A stretch of DNA of 5,413 nucleotides from an uncultured Clostridium sp. (GTDB lineage: Bacteria > Bacillota > Clostridia > Lachnospirales > Lachnospiraceae), in NCBI GenBank assembly GCA_900552885.1, contig USBM01000159.1:1-5413 (forward strand), read 5' to 3'. Positions 1-5,413 of the stretch are shown here, piece by piece (position 1 is the first letter of the stretch; the number at the start of each line of letters is the position of its first letter). The notes under the pieces were generated by a model that saw only the letters and a program-made list of their open reading frames with translations, was not told the origin of the DNA and made no database searches. A program made the position numbers and the translations under genes.

Positions 1-26
1 CATAGTCGACGGTCATCTTTGATCAT
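1..26 (-). CDS. Probable start of an unidentified gene downstream of pncB (partial)
   Basis: Reading leftward, an ATG at 26-24 opens a frame of eight codons (MIKDDRRL) that runs off the window edge without a stop. A purine-rich AAAAGGGGG (44-36) inside the last codons of pncB lies 9 bases before this ATG, a good ribosome-binding-site arrangement. The gap to the pncB stop is only 3 bases, so the gene would be co-transcribed and probably translationally coupled with pncB. Eight residues are too few to identify a product. By context a cofactor or NAD-salvage partner is possible, but that is a guess. Confidence 0.45.
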
Positions 27-29
27 AGT

Positions 30-1481
30 TTATTTCCCCCTTTTGTTGAGTAGTTCCATTTTGAGATCATAAAGTGGCTGGGACAGATCCACATATACTT
101 CCTGTGGATTCACCAGACGCCGGGATTCATCCCATAACAGGTTCAATTCTTTTTGACAGAAAGAACGGATGTCCATTGTCTTCGGAGATTCGTAGATGCA
201 TTGCCCTTTTTTGAAGACAGGTAAAAGAATCTCTTCTATATCATATGTCCCACTGGCAAGGGTAGAACGTTTCCAGGTATCAATTGGATGGAAGATCTCT
301 AAGTCTTTGGAAGGATCGTAAGATTCATCTGCCAACGCAATGAGGTCGGCTTTTAATTTGCCGGTTTCCTTATCGATAATCCGGAAGACTGTTTTATTGC
401 CCGGATTGGTAATCTTTCCGGGATTTTCTGAGATCTTGATCTTAGGAGTAAAAGCATCATTGCCCTCTTTTTTAATCGCTGCCATCTTATAGACGCCACC
501 AAATGCCGGACAGTCTGCGGAGGTGATCAGATTTGTGCCAACACCCCATGAGGTAATGGCGGCACCCTGTGTCTTTAAGCTATCGATCAGATATTCATCC
601 AGATCAGAAGACGCAGAGATGATTGCATCCGGGAACCCCGCAGCATCTAACATCTTCCGGGCTTTCTTGGACAGATAGGCAAGATCACCGCTGTCTAACC
701 GGATGCCATATTTCTTAGAGTGAATACCGGCAGCTTTCATTTCGTTAAATACACGAATGGCATTTGGCACACCGGATTTCAAAGTGTCATACGTATCCAC
801 TAACAGGATGCAGGCGTCCGGGTACATGTCTGCGTAGGTGCGGAATGCTGTATATTCATCCGGAAAACTCATAATCCAACTATGCGCATGGGTTCCAAGC
901 ACGGGGATATCAAATAATTGTCCACATAATACATTGGAAGTTCCGATACAACCACCGATTACGGCAGCACGGGCACCATATGTTCCGGCATCAGGACCCT
1001 GCGCACGACGAAGACCGAATTCCATGATACCATCGCCACCGGCGGCATAGCATACACGGGATGCTTTGGTTGCGATCAGACTCTGGTGATTCAATATATT
1101 AAGGATAGCGGTTTCCACTAATTGGGCTTCCATGATCGGTGCAACTACCTTGATCAATGGTTCCTGCGGAAATACAATGCTGCCTTCCGGAATCGCATAA
1201 ATATCACCTGTAAAGTGAAAACCGGCTAAATATTCTAAAAACTCTTCGGAAAAGATCGAGAGTCCTCGTAAATAATCAATGTCATCATAAGAAAAAGATA
1301 AATTCTTGACATAATCAATGATCTGTTCTAATCCTGCTGCGATAGCATATCCGCTGCCCGATGGGTTCTTGCGGTAAAAAGCGTCAAAGATTACAGTGTC
1401 ATTACTCTGTTCGTTGAAATATCCCTGCATCATGGTAAGTTCATATAGATCTGTTAAAAGCGTCAAATTCTGATATGCCAT
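30..1481 (-). CDS. pncB: Nicotinate phosphoribosyltransferase
   Basis: A cytoplasmic enzyme of NAD salvage (Preiss-Handler route). It joins nicotinate to PRPP to give nicotinate mononucleotide and PPi, helped by ATP hydrolysis through a phosphohistidine. The 483-residue length suits bacterial PncB. Visible family motifs are TDLYELTM (10-17), FGLRRAQGPDAG (155-166), GTHAHSW (196-202; the second His, H200, best fits the phosphorylated position), GIRLDSGDL (259-267) and WGVGTN (312-317). The segments run in the family order and no frameshift is seen. The start is the MAYQN methionine, because AGGAGG lies 8 bases before it; an in-frame ATG at 1529 has no ribosome binding site and would add 16 residues atypical of the family. 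The gene diverges from ileS and is followed closely by another likely gene. It could be confused with nicotinamide phosphoribosyltransferase, but the motif set favours the nicotinate enzyme. Confidence 0.95.
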   Translation of the reverse strand: MAYQNLTLLTDLYELTMMQGYFNEQSNDTVIFDAFYRKNPSGSGYAIAAGLEQIIDYVKNLSFSYDDIDYLRGLSIFSEEFLEYLAGFHFTGDIYAIPEGSIVFPQEPLIKVVAPIMEAQLVETAILNILNHQSLIATKASRVCYAAGGDGIMEFGLRRAQGPDAGTYGARAAVIGGCIGTSNVLCGQLFDIPVLGTHAHSWIMSFPDEYTAFRTYADMYPDACILLVDTYDTLKSGVPNAIRVFNEMKAAGIHSKKYGIRLDSGDLAYLSKKARKMLDAAGFPDAIISASSDLDEYLIDSLKTQGAAITSWGVGTNLITSADCPAFGGVYKMAAIKKEGNDAFTPKIKISENPGKITNPGNKTVFRIIDKETGKLKADLIALADESYDPSKDLEIFHPIDTWKRSTLASGTYDIEEILLPVFKKGQCIYESPKTMDIRSFCQKELNLLWDESRRLVNPQEVYVDLSQPLYDLKMELLNKRGK

Positions 1482-1489
1482 AGCGGGTA

Positions 1490-1496
1490 CCTCCTC
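1490..1496 (-). promoter_or_regulatory. pncB ribosome binding site (decides the start)
   Basis: On the minus strand this reads GAGGAGG, a strong anti-16S match. Eight bases separate it from the ATG at 1481-1479. It lies inside the longest open frame, downstream of the earlier in-frame ATG at 1529, so it selects the shorter 483-residue protein. Confidence 0.85.
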
Positions 1497-1515
1497 TTTC
1501 TTAAACAATTTCATT

Positions 1516-1528
1516 TGATAGTGTATCA
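1516..1528. promoter_or_regulatory. Candidate operator palindrome over the pncB promoter
   Basis: TGATA-GTG-TATCA is a perfect 5-base inverted repeat around a 3-base centre. It covers the candidate pncB -10 hexamer. A separate CAATT/AATTG pair (1506-1510 and 1530-1534) flanks it, but its centre is offset by two bases, so it is not a clean extension. A position over the -10 would suit a repressor, perhaps one sensing NAD or niacin, but no known regulator consensus is recognised. Short AT-rich inverted repeats arise easily by chance. Confidence 0.25.
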
Positions 1529-1548
1529 TAATTGTAAGATATAGTAAA
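1520..1548 (-). promoter_or_regulatory. Candidate pncB promoter
   Basis: Reading leftward, TTTACT (1548-1543) and TACACT (1525-1520) are separated by 17 bases, and TG lies one base before the -10, giving an extended -10 (TGATACACT). Each hexamer matches the sigma-A consensus at 4 of 6 positions. Transcription would begin near 1513, leaving a leader of about 30 bases that contains the AGGAGG site. An alternative -10, TATGAT, has no convincing -35 at normal spacing. Confidence 0.4.
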
Positions 1549-1650
1549 TGCAGTAAATATTAAAAGTTTATGAAACCATGGATACATACAAGGAATATAG
1601 TTGTGGAGATTTTGGTTGGCAGCAATAAAAGATCCGATAAGGGAAAGCAG

Positions 1651-1679
1651 TTGACAAATGTGCCATTAAATGATATAAA
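1651..1679 (+). promoter_or_regulatory. ileS T-box promoter, near-consensus sigma-A
   Basis: TTGACA (1651-1656) is a perfect -35. After exactly 17 bases comes TATAAA (1674-1679), 5 of 6 to the -10 consensus, and TG at 1671-1672 makes an extended -10. Transcription should begin near 1686-1687, about 12 bases before Stem I of the T-box. The strength of this promoter fits a gene whose output is set mainly by downstream attenuation. Confidence 0.85.
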
Positions 1680-1698
1680 AAACATAGTTGTGTAAAGA

Positions 1699-1823
1699 CA
1701 TAGAAGGAGACAGTACCTTTTTTCGGAACCCGTTAGAATGATTATGTATTTTAACAAGCGAGTCTGCGATGGTGAAAGGCAGATGAAAGTACGAAAGAAT
1801 GGGAATATCACTCCAGAGTTGTG
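1699..1823 (+). promoter_or_regulatory. T-box Stem I with isoleucine specifier codon ATC
   Basis: The base pairs CATA (1699-1702) with TGTG (1820-1823). Next comes a purine-rich internal loop where a kink-turn is expected, then GGAG (1706-1709) with CTCC (1811-1814). The specifier loop has AGTA (1712-1715) on the 5' side and GAATATCA (1803-1810) on the 3' side. Aligned with the GAA-N-codon-A layout of known T-boxes, the codon is ATC (1807-1809) followed by the usual purine A1810, matching tRNA-Ile with anticodon GAU. The distal end has AAGCGA (1757-1761 region), helix TCTGC/GCAGA (1763-1767/1779-1783) and a loop containing GGTG (1771-1774), the parts that dock on the tRNA elbow. The 5' strand is about 21 bases longer than the 3' strand needs. 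Confidence 0.8.
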
Positions 1824-1944
1824 AACTGAACGGATATTCTAAGTAGGATTCAACGGTTGTTTCCCGTTACAGAAACCGTGTATAATGAGTGGAATAATAA
1901 GTACAGAATATTTTTTGAAAGCTGATATTTCATTTACGTACAAT

Positions 1945-1987
1945 GTATTAGGTGGTATAGCGAATATAGCCCTTTTCGTCCTGATAC
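1945..1987 (+). promoter_or_regulatory. T-box antiterminator
   Basis: The lower helix pairs GTATTAGG (1945-1952) with CCTGATAC (1980-1987), eight pairs with one G-U. The 7-base bulge TGGTATA (1953-1959) follows. The upper helix pairs GCGAA (1960-1964) with TTCGT (1975-1979), including one G-U. TGGT (1953-1956) is complementary to the ACCA 3' end of an uncharged tRNA with discriminator A, as expected for tRNA-Ile. The 3' strand overlaps the terminator 5' strand, so the two folds exclude each other. Confidence 0.85.
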
Positions 1988-2011
1988 GGGATGAGAAGGG
2001 CTTTATCTTTT
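1968..2011 (+). terminator. T-box intrinsic terminator (attenuator)
   Basis: AGCCCTTTTCGTCCT (1968-1982) pairs with GGGATGAGAAGGGCT (1988-2002), 15 pairs including three G-U, around a 5-base loop. A U-rich run (TTTATCTTTT) overlaps and follows the stem end. TTCGTCC in the 5' strand is typical of T-box terminators. It forms by default and ends transcription before ileS unless the antiterminator forms. Confidence 0.9.
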
Positions 2012-2099
2012 ATCAGGAGCTTTACTCTGCCTGACCGTATTCTATACAGAGAAAATGCAGAGAAAGATCTAAAGTAGTATCAAGAAAGGAAGAGATGAC
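2012..2099 (+). promoter_or_regulatory. Spacer from terminator to ileS, with ribosome binding site
   Basis: AAAGGAAGAG (2085-2094) is the ribosome binding site; its AAGGA core ends 9 bases before the ATG at 2100. The rest of this 88-base stretch is non-coding and reached only by readthrough transcripts. Two small hairpins can be drawn, TCAGG/CCTGA (2013-2017/2030-2034) and CTCTGC/GCAGAG (2025-2030/2057-2062). They share bases and cannot form together. Neither covers the ribosome binding site, so no translational control is claimed. Confidence 0.7.
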
Positions 2100-5000
2100 A
2101 TGTACGAAAAAGTATCTAACAATATGAATTTCGTAGAACGCGAGCAGAAGACATTGGACTTCTGGAAAGAGAACAAGATTTTTGAGCAGTCTATCGAGGA
2201 AAAGGAAGGATGTCCGGTATATACCTTCTATGACGGTCCTCCAACAGCGAACGGTAAGCCGCATATTGGTCATGTATTAACCCGTGTTATCAAGGATATG
2301 ATTCCAAGATATCAGACCATGAAGGGACATAAGATCATCCGTAAAGCCGGATGGGATACCCACGGTCTTCCGGTTGAGTTAGAGGTTGAGAAATTATTAG
2401 GTATTGATGGTAAGGAACAGATTGAAGAGTACGGATTAGATCCATTTATTACCAAGTGTAAGGAATCTGTATGGAAATACAAAGGAATGTGGGAGGAGTT
2501 CTCCGGCAAGGTTGGTTTCTGGGCAGATATGGATGATCCGTATGTAACATATCACAACGACTTTATCGAGTCTGAGTGGTGGGCACTTAAGAAGATCTGG
2601 GACAAGGACTTATTATATAAGGGATTTAAAATTGTTCCATATTGTCCTCGTTGTGGAACCCCGTTATCTTCTCACGAAGTAGCACAGGGTTACAAGGCGG
2701 TAAAGGAACGTTCTGCCATTGTTCGTTTTAAGGTAGTTGGAGAGGACGCATATTTCCTTGCATGGACGACAACACCTTGGACACTTCCATCAAATGTAGC
2801 ACTTTGTGTGAATCCGAATGAGACATATTGTAAGGTAAAAGCCGCAGACGGATATACCTATTATATGGCACAGGCACTGTTAGATACCGTGCTTGGCAGG
2901 TTAGCAGACAAAGAAAATGGTACCCCGGCATATGAAGTATTAGAGACATATGTAGGTAGTGATCTTGAGAACAAGGAATATGAGCCATTATATGCATGTG
3001 CAAAAGAAGTAGCAGATAAGCAGCATAAGAAGGGCTTTTTCATTACCTGCGATACTTATGTAACGATGACAGATGGTACCGGTATTGTTCATATTGCACC
3101 TGCATTTGGTGAGGATGATGCAAATGTAGGAAGAAATTATGATCTTCCATTTGTTCAGTTTGTAGATGGTAAGGGTAACTTGACAGAGGAGACACCATTT
3201 GCCGGTATGTTTGTAAAGGATGCAGATCCGAAGGTATTGGTAGACCTTGACAGTAAGGGATTATTATTTGATGCACCGAAGTTCGAGCATGATTATCCAT
3301 TCTGTTGGAGATGTGATACACCACTGATCTACTATGCAAGAGATACATGGTTTATTAAGATGACAGAAGTTCGCGACGACTTAGTTGCGAATAACAATAA
3401 AGTGAATTGGATTCCTGAGTCAATCGGTAAAGGACGTTTCGGTGACTGGCTTAAGAATGTACAAGATTGGGGACTTTCCCGTAACCGTTATTGGGGTACT
3501 CCGTTGAATATCTGGGAATGTGAATGTGGTAAGCGTCATGCAATCGGTTCTATCGCAGAACTAAAAGAAATGAGTGATAACTGCCCAGATGATATTGAAT
3601 TACACCGTCCATATATTGATGCTGTTACGATCAAATGTCCGGATTGTGGTAAAGAGATGCATCGTGTACCGGAAGTAATTGACTGCTGGTTCGATTCCGG
3701 TTCTATGCCATTTGCACAGTGGCATTATCCATTTGAAAATGAAGACATCTTCAAGGAGAATTTCCCGGCTGACTTCATTTCCGAGGCGGTTGACCAGACG
3801 AGAGGATGGTTCTATTCTTTGATGGCGATCTCAACATTGATCTTTAATGAGGCACCTTATAAGAACGTTATTGTGTTAGGACATGTCCAGGATAAAGACG
3901 GACAGAAGATGAGTAAGTCTAAGGGTAATGCAGTAGATCCAATGGATGCACTTAACAAATATGGTGCAGATGCGATCCGTTGGTATTTCTATACGAACTC
4001 TGCTCCATGGCTGCCAAATCGTTTCCATGAGGATGCAGTAATGGAAGGACAGCGCAAGTTCATGGGTACTTTGTGGAATACTTATGCATTCTATGTATTG
4101 TATGCAAATATTGATAACTTTGATCCAACACAGTATAGCTTGGAATATGATAAGCTTGCTGTTATGGATAAATGGTTACTTTCTAAGTTGAACACAGCTG
4201 TTAAGACGGTAGACGAGAACCTTGGCAATTACAGAATCCCGGAGGCTGCCAGAGCATTATCCGAGTTTGTGGATGATATGAGTAACTGGTATGTGCGTCG
4301 TTCCCGTGAGCGATTCTGGGCAAAAGGAATGGAGCAGGATAAGATCAATGCTTATATGACGTTATATACCGCATTGGTAACGATCTGTAAGGCGTCTGCA
4401 CCAATGATTCCGTTTATGACAGAGGATATTTACCAGAATTTAGTAAGAAGCGTGGATAAGAATGCTCCACAAAGTATTCATCTTTGTGACTTCCCTGTGG
4501 TGGACGAGAAGATGATCGATACAGAGTTAGAAAATGATATGGATGAGGTTCTTAAGATCGTTGTACTTGGACGTGCAGCAAGAAATAGTGCCAATATCAA
4601 GAATCGTCAGCCGATCGGTAACATGTATGTAAAGGCAAATAAGGCACTCTCTGAGTTTTATAAAGAAATCATAGAGGATGAGCTGAATGTGAAGGCAGTT
4701 ACCTTCAAAGATGATGTCTCTGAATTCAGTGATTATGTATTTAAGCCACAGTTAAAGACAGTAGGACCGAAGTATGGTAAGCATCTGAATGCAATCCGTG
4801 AGTACCTGTCTAATGTCAACGGCAGAGAGGCAATGAACACATTGAAGACTGAGGGCGCATTGAAGTTTGAAGCAGATGGAACGGAAGTAAGTCTTGCAGA
4901 AGAAGATCTGTTGATCGAGACTGCAAAGTCAGACGATTACGTAACCGAAGCCGATGCTGTTGTTACGGTTGTCTTAGATATTCAGTTGACAGAGGAACTG

Positions 5001-5255
5001 TTAGAGGAAGGTTTCGTTCGTGAGATTATCTCTAAGGTTCAGACGATGCGTAAGGAAGCTGGATTTGAAGTGATGGATAAGATCACAATCTATGTTGCCA
5101 ATAATGATAAAGTAACAGAGATCATGAAGCGTAATGAGGAGACTATCTTCCATGATGTACTTGCAACAGCCGTTCAGTATGGCGAAGTGAAAGGTTATAC
5201 TAAGAATTGGAACATCAATGGAGAGAAGGTAGACCTTGGCGTCGAGAAGAACTGA
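2100..5255 (+). CDS. ileS: Isoleucyl-tRNA synthetase, eukaryote-like type 2
   Basis: A cytoplasmic class Ia synthetase that activates isoleucine with ATP, charges tRNA-Ile and edits misactivated valine. At 1051 residues it is longer than the common bacterial type (about 930). HIGH is at 55-58 within PTANGKPHIGH, and KMSKS at 603-607. The CP1 editing domain (about 180-400) shows WTTTPWTLP (222-230) and GTGIVHIAPAFGEDD (326-340). Cysteine pairs C182/C185 with C402/C405, and C474/C476 with C513/C516, look like two zinc sites. SNWYVRRSRERFW (728-740) marks the anticodon-binding region. GWDTHGLPVE (84-93), the length and a C-terminus without the type 1 zinc finger place it in the type 2 group. The start is supported by AAGGA 9 bases upstream. 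No other gene is visible in the transcript. The T-box leader regulates it. Confidence 0.97.
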   Translation: MYEKVSNNMNFVEREQKTLDFWKENKIFEQSIEEKEGCPVYTFYDGPPTANGKPHIGHVLTRVIKDMIPRYQTMKGHKIIRKAGWDTHGLPVELEVEKLLGIDGKEQIEEYGLDPFITKCKESVWKYKGMWEEFSGKVGFWADMDDPYVTYHNDFIESEWWALKKIWDKDLLYKGFKIVPYCPRCGTPLSSHEVAQGYKAVKERSAIVRFKVVGEDAYFLAWTTTPWTLPSNVALCVNPNETYCKVKAADGYTYYMAQALLDTVLGRLADKENGTPAYEVLETYVGSDLENKEYEPLYACAKEVADKQHKKGFFITCDTYVTMTDGTGIVHIAPAFGEDDANVGRNYDLPFVQFVDGKGNLTEETPFAGMFVKDADPKVLVDLDSKGLLFDAPKFEHDYPFCWRCDTPLIYYARDTWFIKMTEVRDDLVANNNKVNWIPESIGKGRFGDWLKNVQDWGLSRNRYWGTPLNIWECECGKRHAIGSIAELKEMSDNCPDDIELHRPYIDAVTIKCPDCGKEMHRVPEVIDCWFDSGSMPFAQWHYPFENEDIFKENFPADFISEAVDQTRGWFYSLMAISTLIFNEAPYKNVIVLGHVQDKDGQKMSKSKGNAVDPMDALNKYGADAIRWYFYTNSAPWLPNRFHEDAVMEGQRKFMGTLWNTYAFYVLYANIDNFDPTQYSLEYDKLAVMDKWLLSKLNTAVKTVDENLGNYRIPEAARALSEFVDDMSNWYVRRSRERFWAKGMEQDKINAYMTLYTALVTICKASAPMIPFMTEDIYQNLVRSVDKNAPQSIHLCDFPVVDEKMIDTELENDMDEVLKIVVLGRAARNSANIKNRQPIGNMYVKANKALSEFYKEIIEDELNVKAVTFKDDVSEFSDYVFKPQLKTVGPKYGKHLNAIREYLSNVNGREAMNTLKTEGALKFEADGTEVSLAEEDLLIETAKSDDYVTEADAVVTVVLDIQLTEELLEEGFVREIISKVQTMRKEAGFEVMDKITIYVANNDKVTEIMKRNEETIFHDVLATAVQYGEVKGYTKNWNINGEKVDLGVEKN

Positions 5256-5303
5256 TCTTCCTTGCACAGCGTAAGTGAAAACGGACGCGCATGTCAGGAG
5301 TGT

Positions 5304-5330
5304 ATGAACCCGCCTTTTGGGTGGTGTCAT
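5304..5330. repeat. Imperfect hairpin in the ileS downstream element
   Basis: ATGA (5304-5307) pairs with TCAT (5327-5330). After a bulged G, ACC (5308-5310) pairs with GGT (5323-5325). After a bulged C, GCCT (5312-5315) pairs with GGGT (5319-5322), with two G-U pairs and a 3-base T loop. That gives about 11 pairs with two single-base bulges. The G-U pairs make it more stable as RNA read from the plus strand than as the complementary strand. No U-tract follows. Confidence 0.45.
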
Positions 5331-5358
5331 GTTGCCGCAGGCACATAGCACAAGGCAT

Positions 5359-5391
5359 ACCTTCGAACTAAGCTTGCAAGCAAGCTAAGGT
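5359..5391. repeat. Bulged 12-bp inverted repeat
   Basis: AGCTTGC (5371-5377) and GCAAGCT (5380-5386) are perfect inverted repeats around AA. ACCTT (5359-5363) and AAGGT (5387-5391) extend the stem by five pairs. The 7-base CGAACTA (5364-5370) is extruded on the 5' side only. Twelve Watson-Crick pairs with a one-sided bulge are unlikely by chance in so short a span. No U-run follows, so a simple intrinsic terminator is unlikely. Confidence 0.6.
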
Positions 5392-5413
5392 CTCAGGCAT
5401 CGCATTACGACTC

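Larger units (their letters stand above)
1686..2011 (+). ncRNA. Isoleucine T-box leader riboswitch of ileS
   Basis: A complete transcriptional T-box leader that senses uncharged tRNA-Ile. In order: Stem I (1699-1823) with the specifier; Stem II (1835-1840 paired with 1891-1896, AGTA of an S-turn at 1842-1845, top helix 1853-1858/1874-1879); Stem III (short helices 1906-1911/1925-1930 and 1901-1904/1938-1941); the T-box sequence AGGTGGTATAGCGA (1950-1963); and a terminator ending in a U-rich run. The expected logic is that uncharged tRNA-Ile pairs with the specifier and the TGGT bulge, stabilises the antiterminator and lets transcription reach ileS; charged tRNA leaves the terminator to form. 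The pairings were worked out by eye. Class and specificity are well supported by the motifs and by the gene served; exact Stem II and III pairings are less certain. Confidence 0.93.
5268..5413. other. Unidentified palindrome-rich non-coding element after ileS
   Basis: This tail contains no convincing gene but dense local dyad symmetry: a hairpin at 5304-5330, a small TGCC-GCA-GGCA hairpin (5333-5343) and a long bulged stem at 5359-5391. Bases 5281-5400 are about 53 percent G+C, clearly above the AT-rich ileS leader. None of the stems is followed by a U-run, so they are not standard terminators. Its look suggests a dispersed intergenic repeat, the edge of a small mobile element or a structured RNA. 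The right boundary lies outside the window, the left boundary is approximate, and no family is recognised. Confidence 0.4.

Noticed and set aside
838..1050. Plus-strand 70-codon open frame inside pncB
   Set aside because: It is a shadow of the well-supported pncB frame on the other strand, with no homology or ribosome binding site.
1482..1529. Upstream in-frame ATG of pncB at 1529 as the start
   Set aside because: It has no ribosome binding site, lies upstream of the AGGAGG at 1490-1495, and would precede or overlap the candidate promoter's transcription start.
1805..1807. ATA as the T-box specifier codon
   Set aside because: It is one register off from the GAA-N-codon-A layout of the specifier loop; ATC at 1807-1809 followed by A fits. 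Both would be isoleucine codons, so the specificity call is unchanged.
1560..1811. Minus-strand 83-codon open frame, hydrophobic
   Set aside because: It runs antisense through the ileS promoter and T-box Stem I, shows no family resemblance, and its hydrophobic composition follows from the AT-rich template.
5304..5348. Short plus-strand frame MNPPFGWCHVAAGT after AGGAG
   Set aside because: The AGGAG to ATG spacing is only 3 bases, the peptide is 14 residues, and the bases are better explained as the hairpin at 5304-5330.
5001..5351. Minus-strand 116-codon open frame
   Set aside because: Most of it is antisense to the ileS 3' end and the rest crosses the palindromic tail; no ribosome binding site or family motif supports it.
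5371..5386. Perfect AGCTTGC-AA-GCAAGCT dyad as the ileS terminator
   Set aside because: No U-run follows on the plus strand (AAGGTCTCAG) and no strong T-run follows on the minus strand, so it does not meet the intrinsic terminator pattern.
1..5413. CRISPR array, tRNA or rRNA gene, insertion sequence or defence system
   Set aside because: No spaced direct repeats, tRNA cloverleaf, rRNA sequence, transposase or defence-protein motifs were seen; TTCGAAC near 5362-5368 resembles a T-loop but no acceptor or anticodon arms surround it.

Overview
The window is ordinary-looking core chromosome from a low-to-moderate GC Gram-positive bacterium. The best guess is a Clostridia member of the Lachnospiraceae type. 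This rests on AGGAGG-type ribosome binding sites, a sigma-A consensus promoter, a transcriptional T-box leader and a eukaryote-like (type 2) isoleucyl-tRNA synthetase. The taxon is inference; no species marker is present.

Layout, left to right. Bases 1-26, minus strand: the probable first codons of an unidentified gene with its own ribosome binding site, running off the window. Bases 30-1481, minus strand: pncB, nicotinate phosphoribosyltransferase, complete. Bases 1482-2099: a 618-base divergent intergenic region. Its left part holds the pncB ribosome binding site, a candidate pncB promoter and a small palindrome over that promoter. I see nothing in about 1549-1650. The right part holds a near-consensus promoter (1651-1679) and a full isoleucine T-box leader (about 1686-2011) with Stem I, an ATC specifier, Stem II, Stem III, antiterminator and a competing terminator. 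An 88-base spacer then leads to the ileS ribosome binding site. Bases 2100-5255, plus strand: ileS, complete. Bases 5256-5413: a palindrome-rich, more GC-rich non-coding tail with no canonical terminator.

How the parts work together: uncharged tRNA-Ile is expected to pair with the ATC specifier and the TGGT bulge. That pairing would stabilise the antiterminator and allow transcription of ileS, so the synthetase is made when its charged product runs low. pncB reads away from this unit and belongs to NAD salvage; nothing links it to isoleucine, so the two transcripts appear to share only the intergenic region.

I found no new multi-gene system. The observations most worth checking are departures from the usual T-box plan (an asymmetric Stem I and a TGGTATA bulge) and the unidentified structured tail after ileS, which may be a dispersed repeat or an RNA element.
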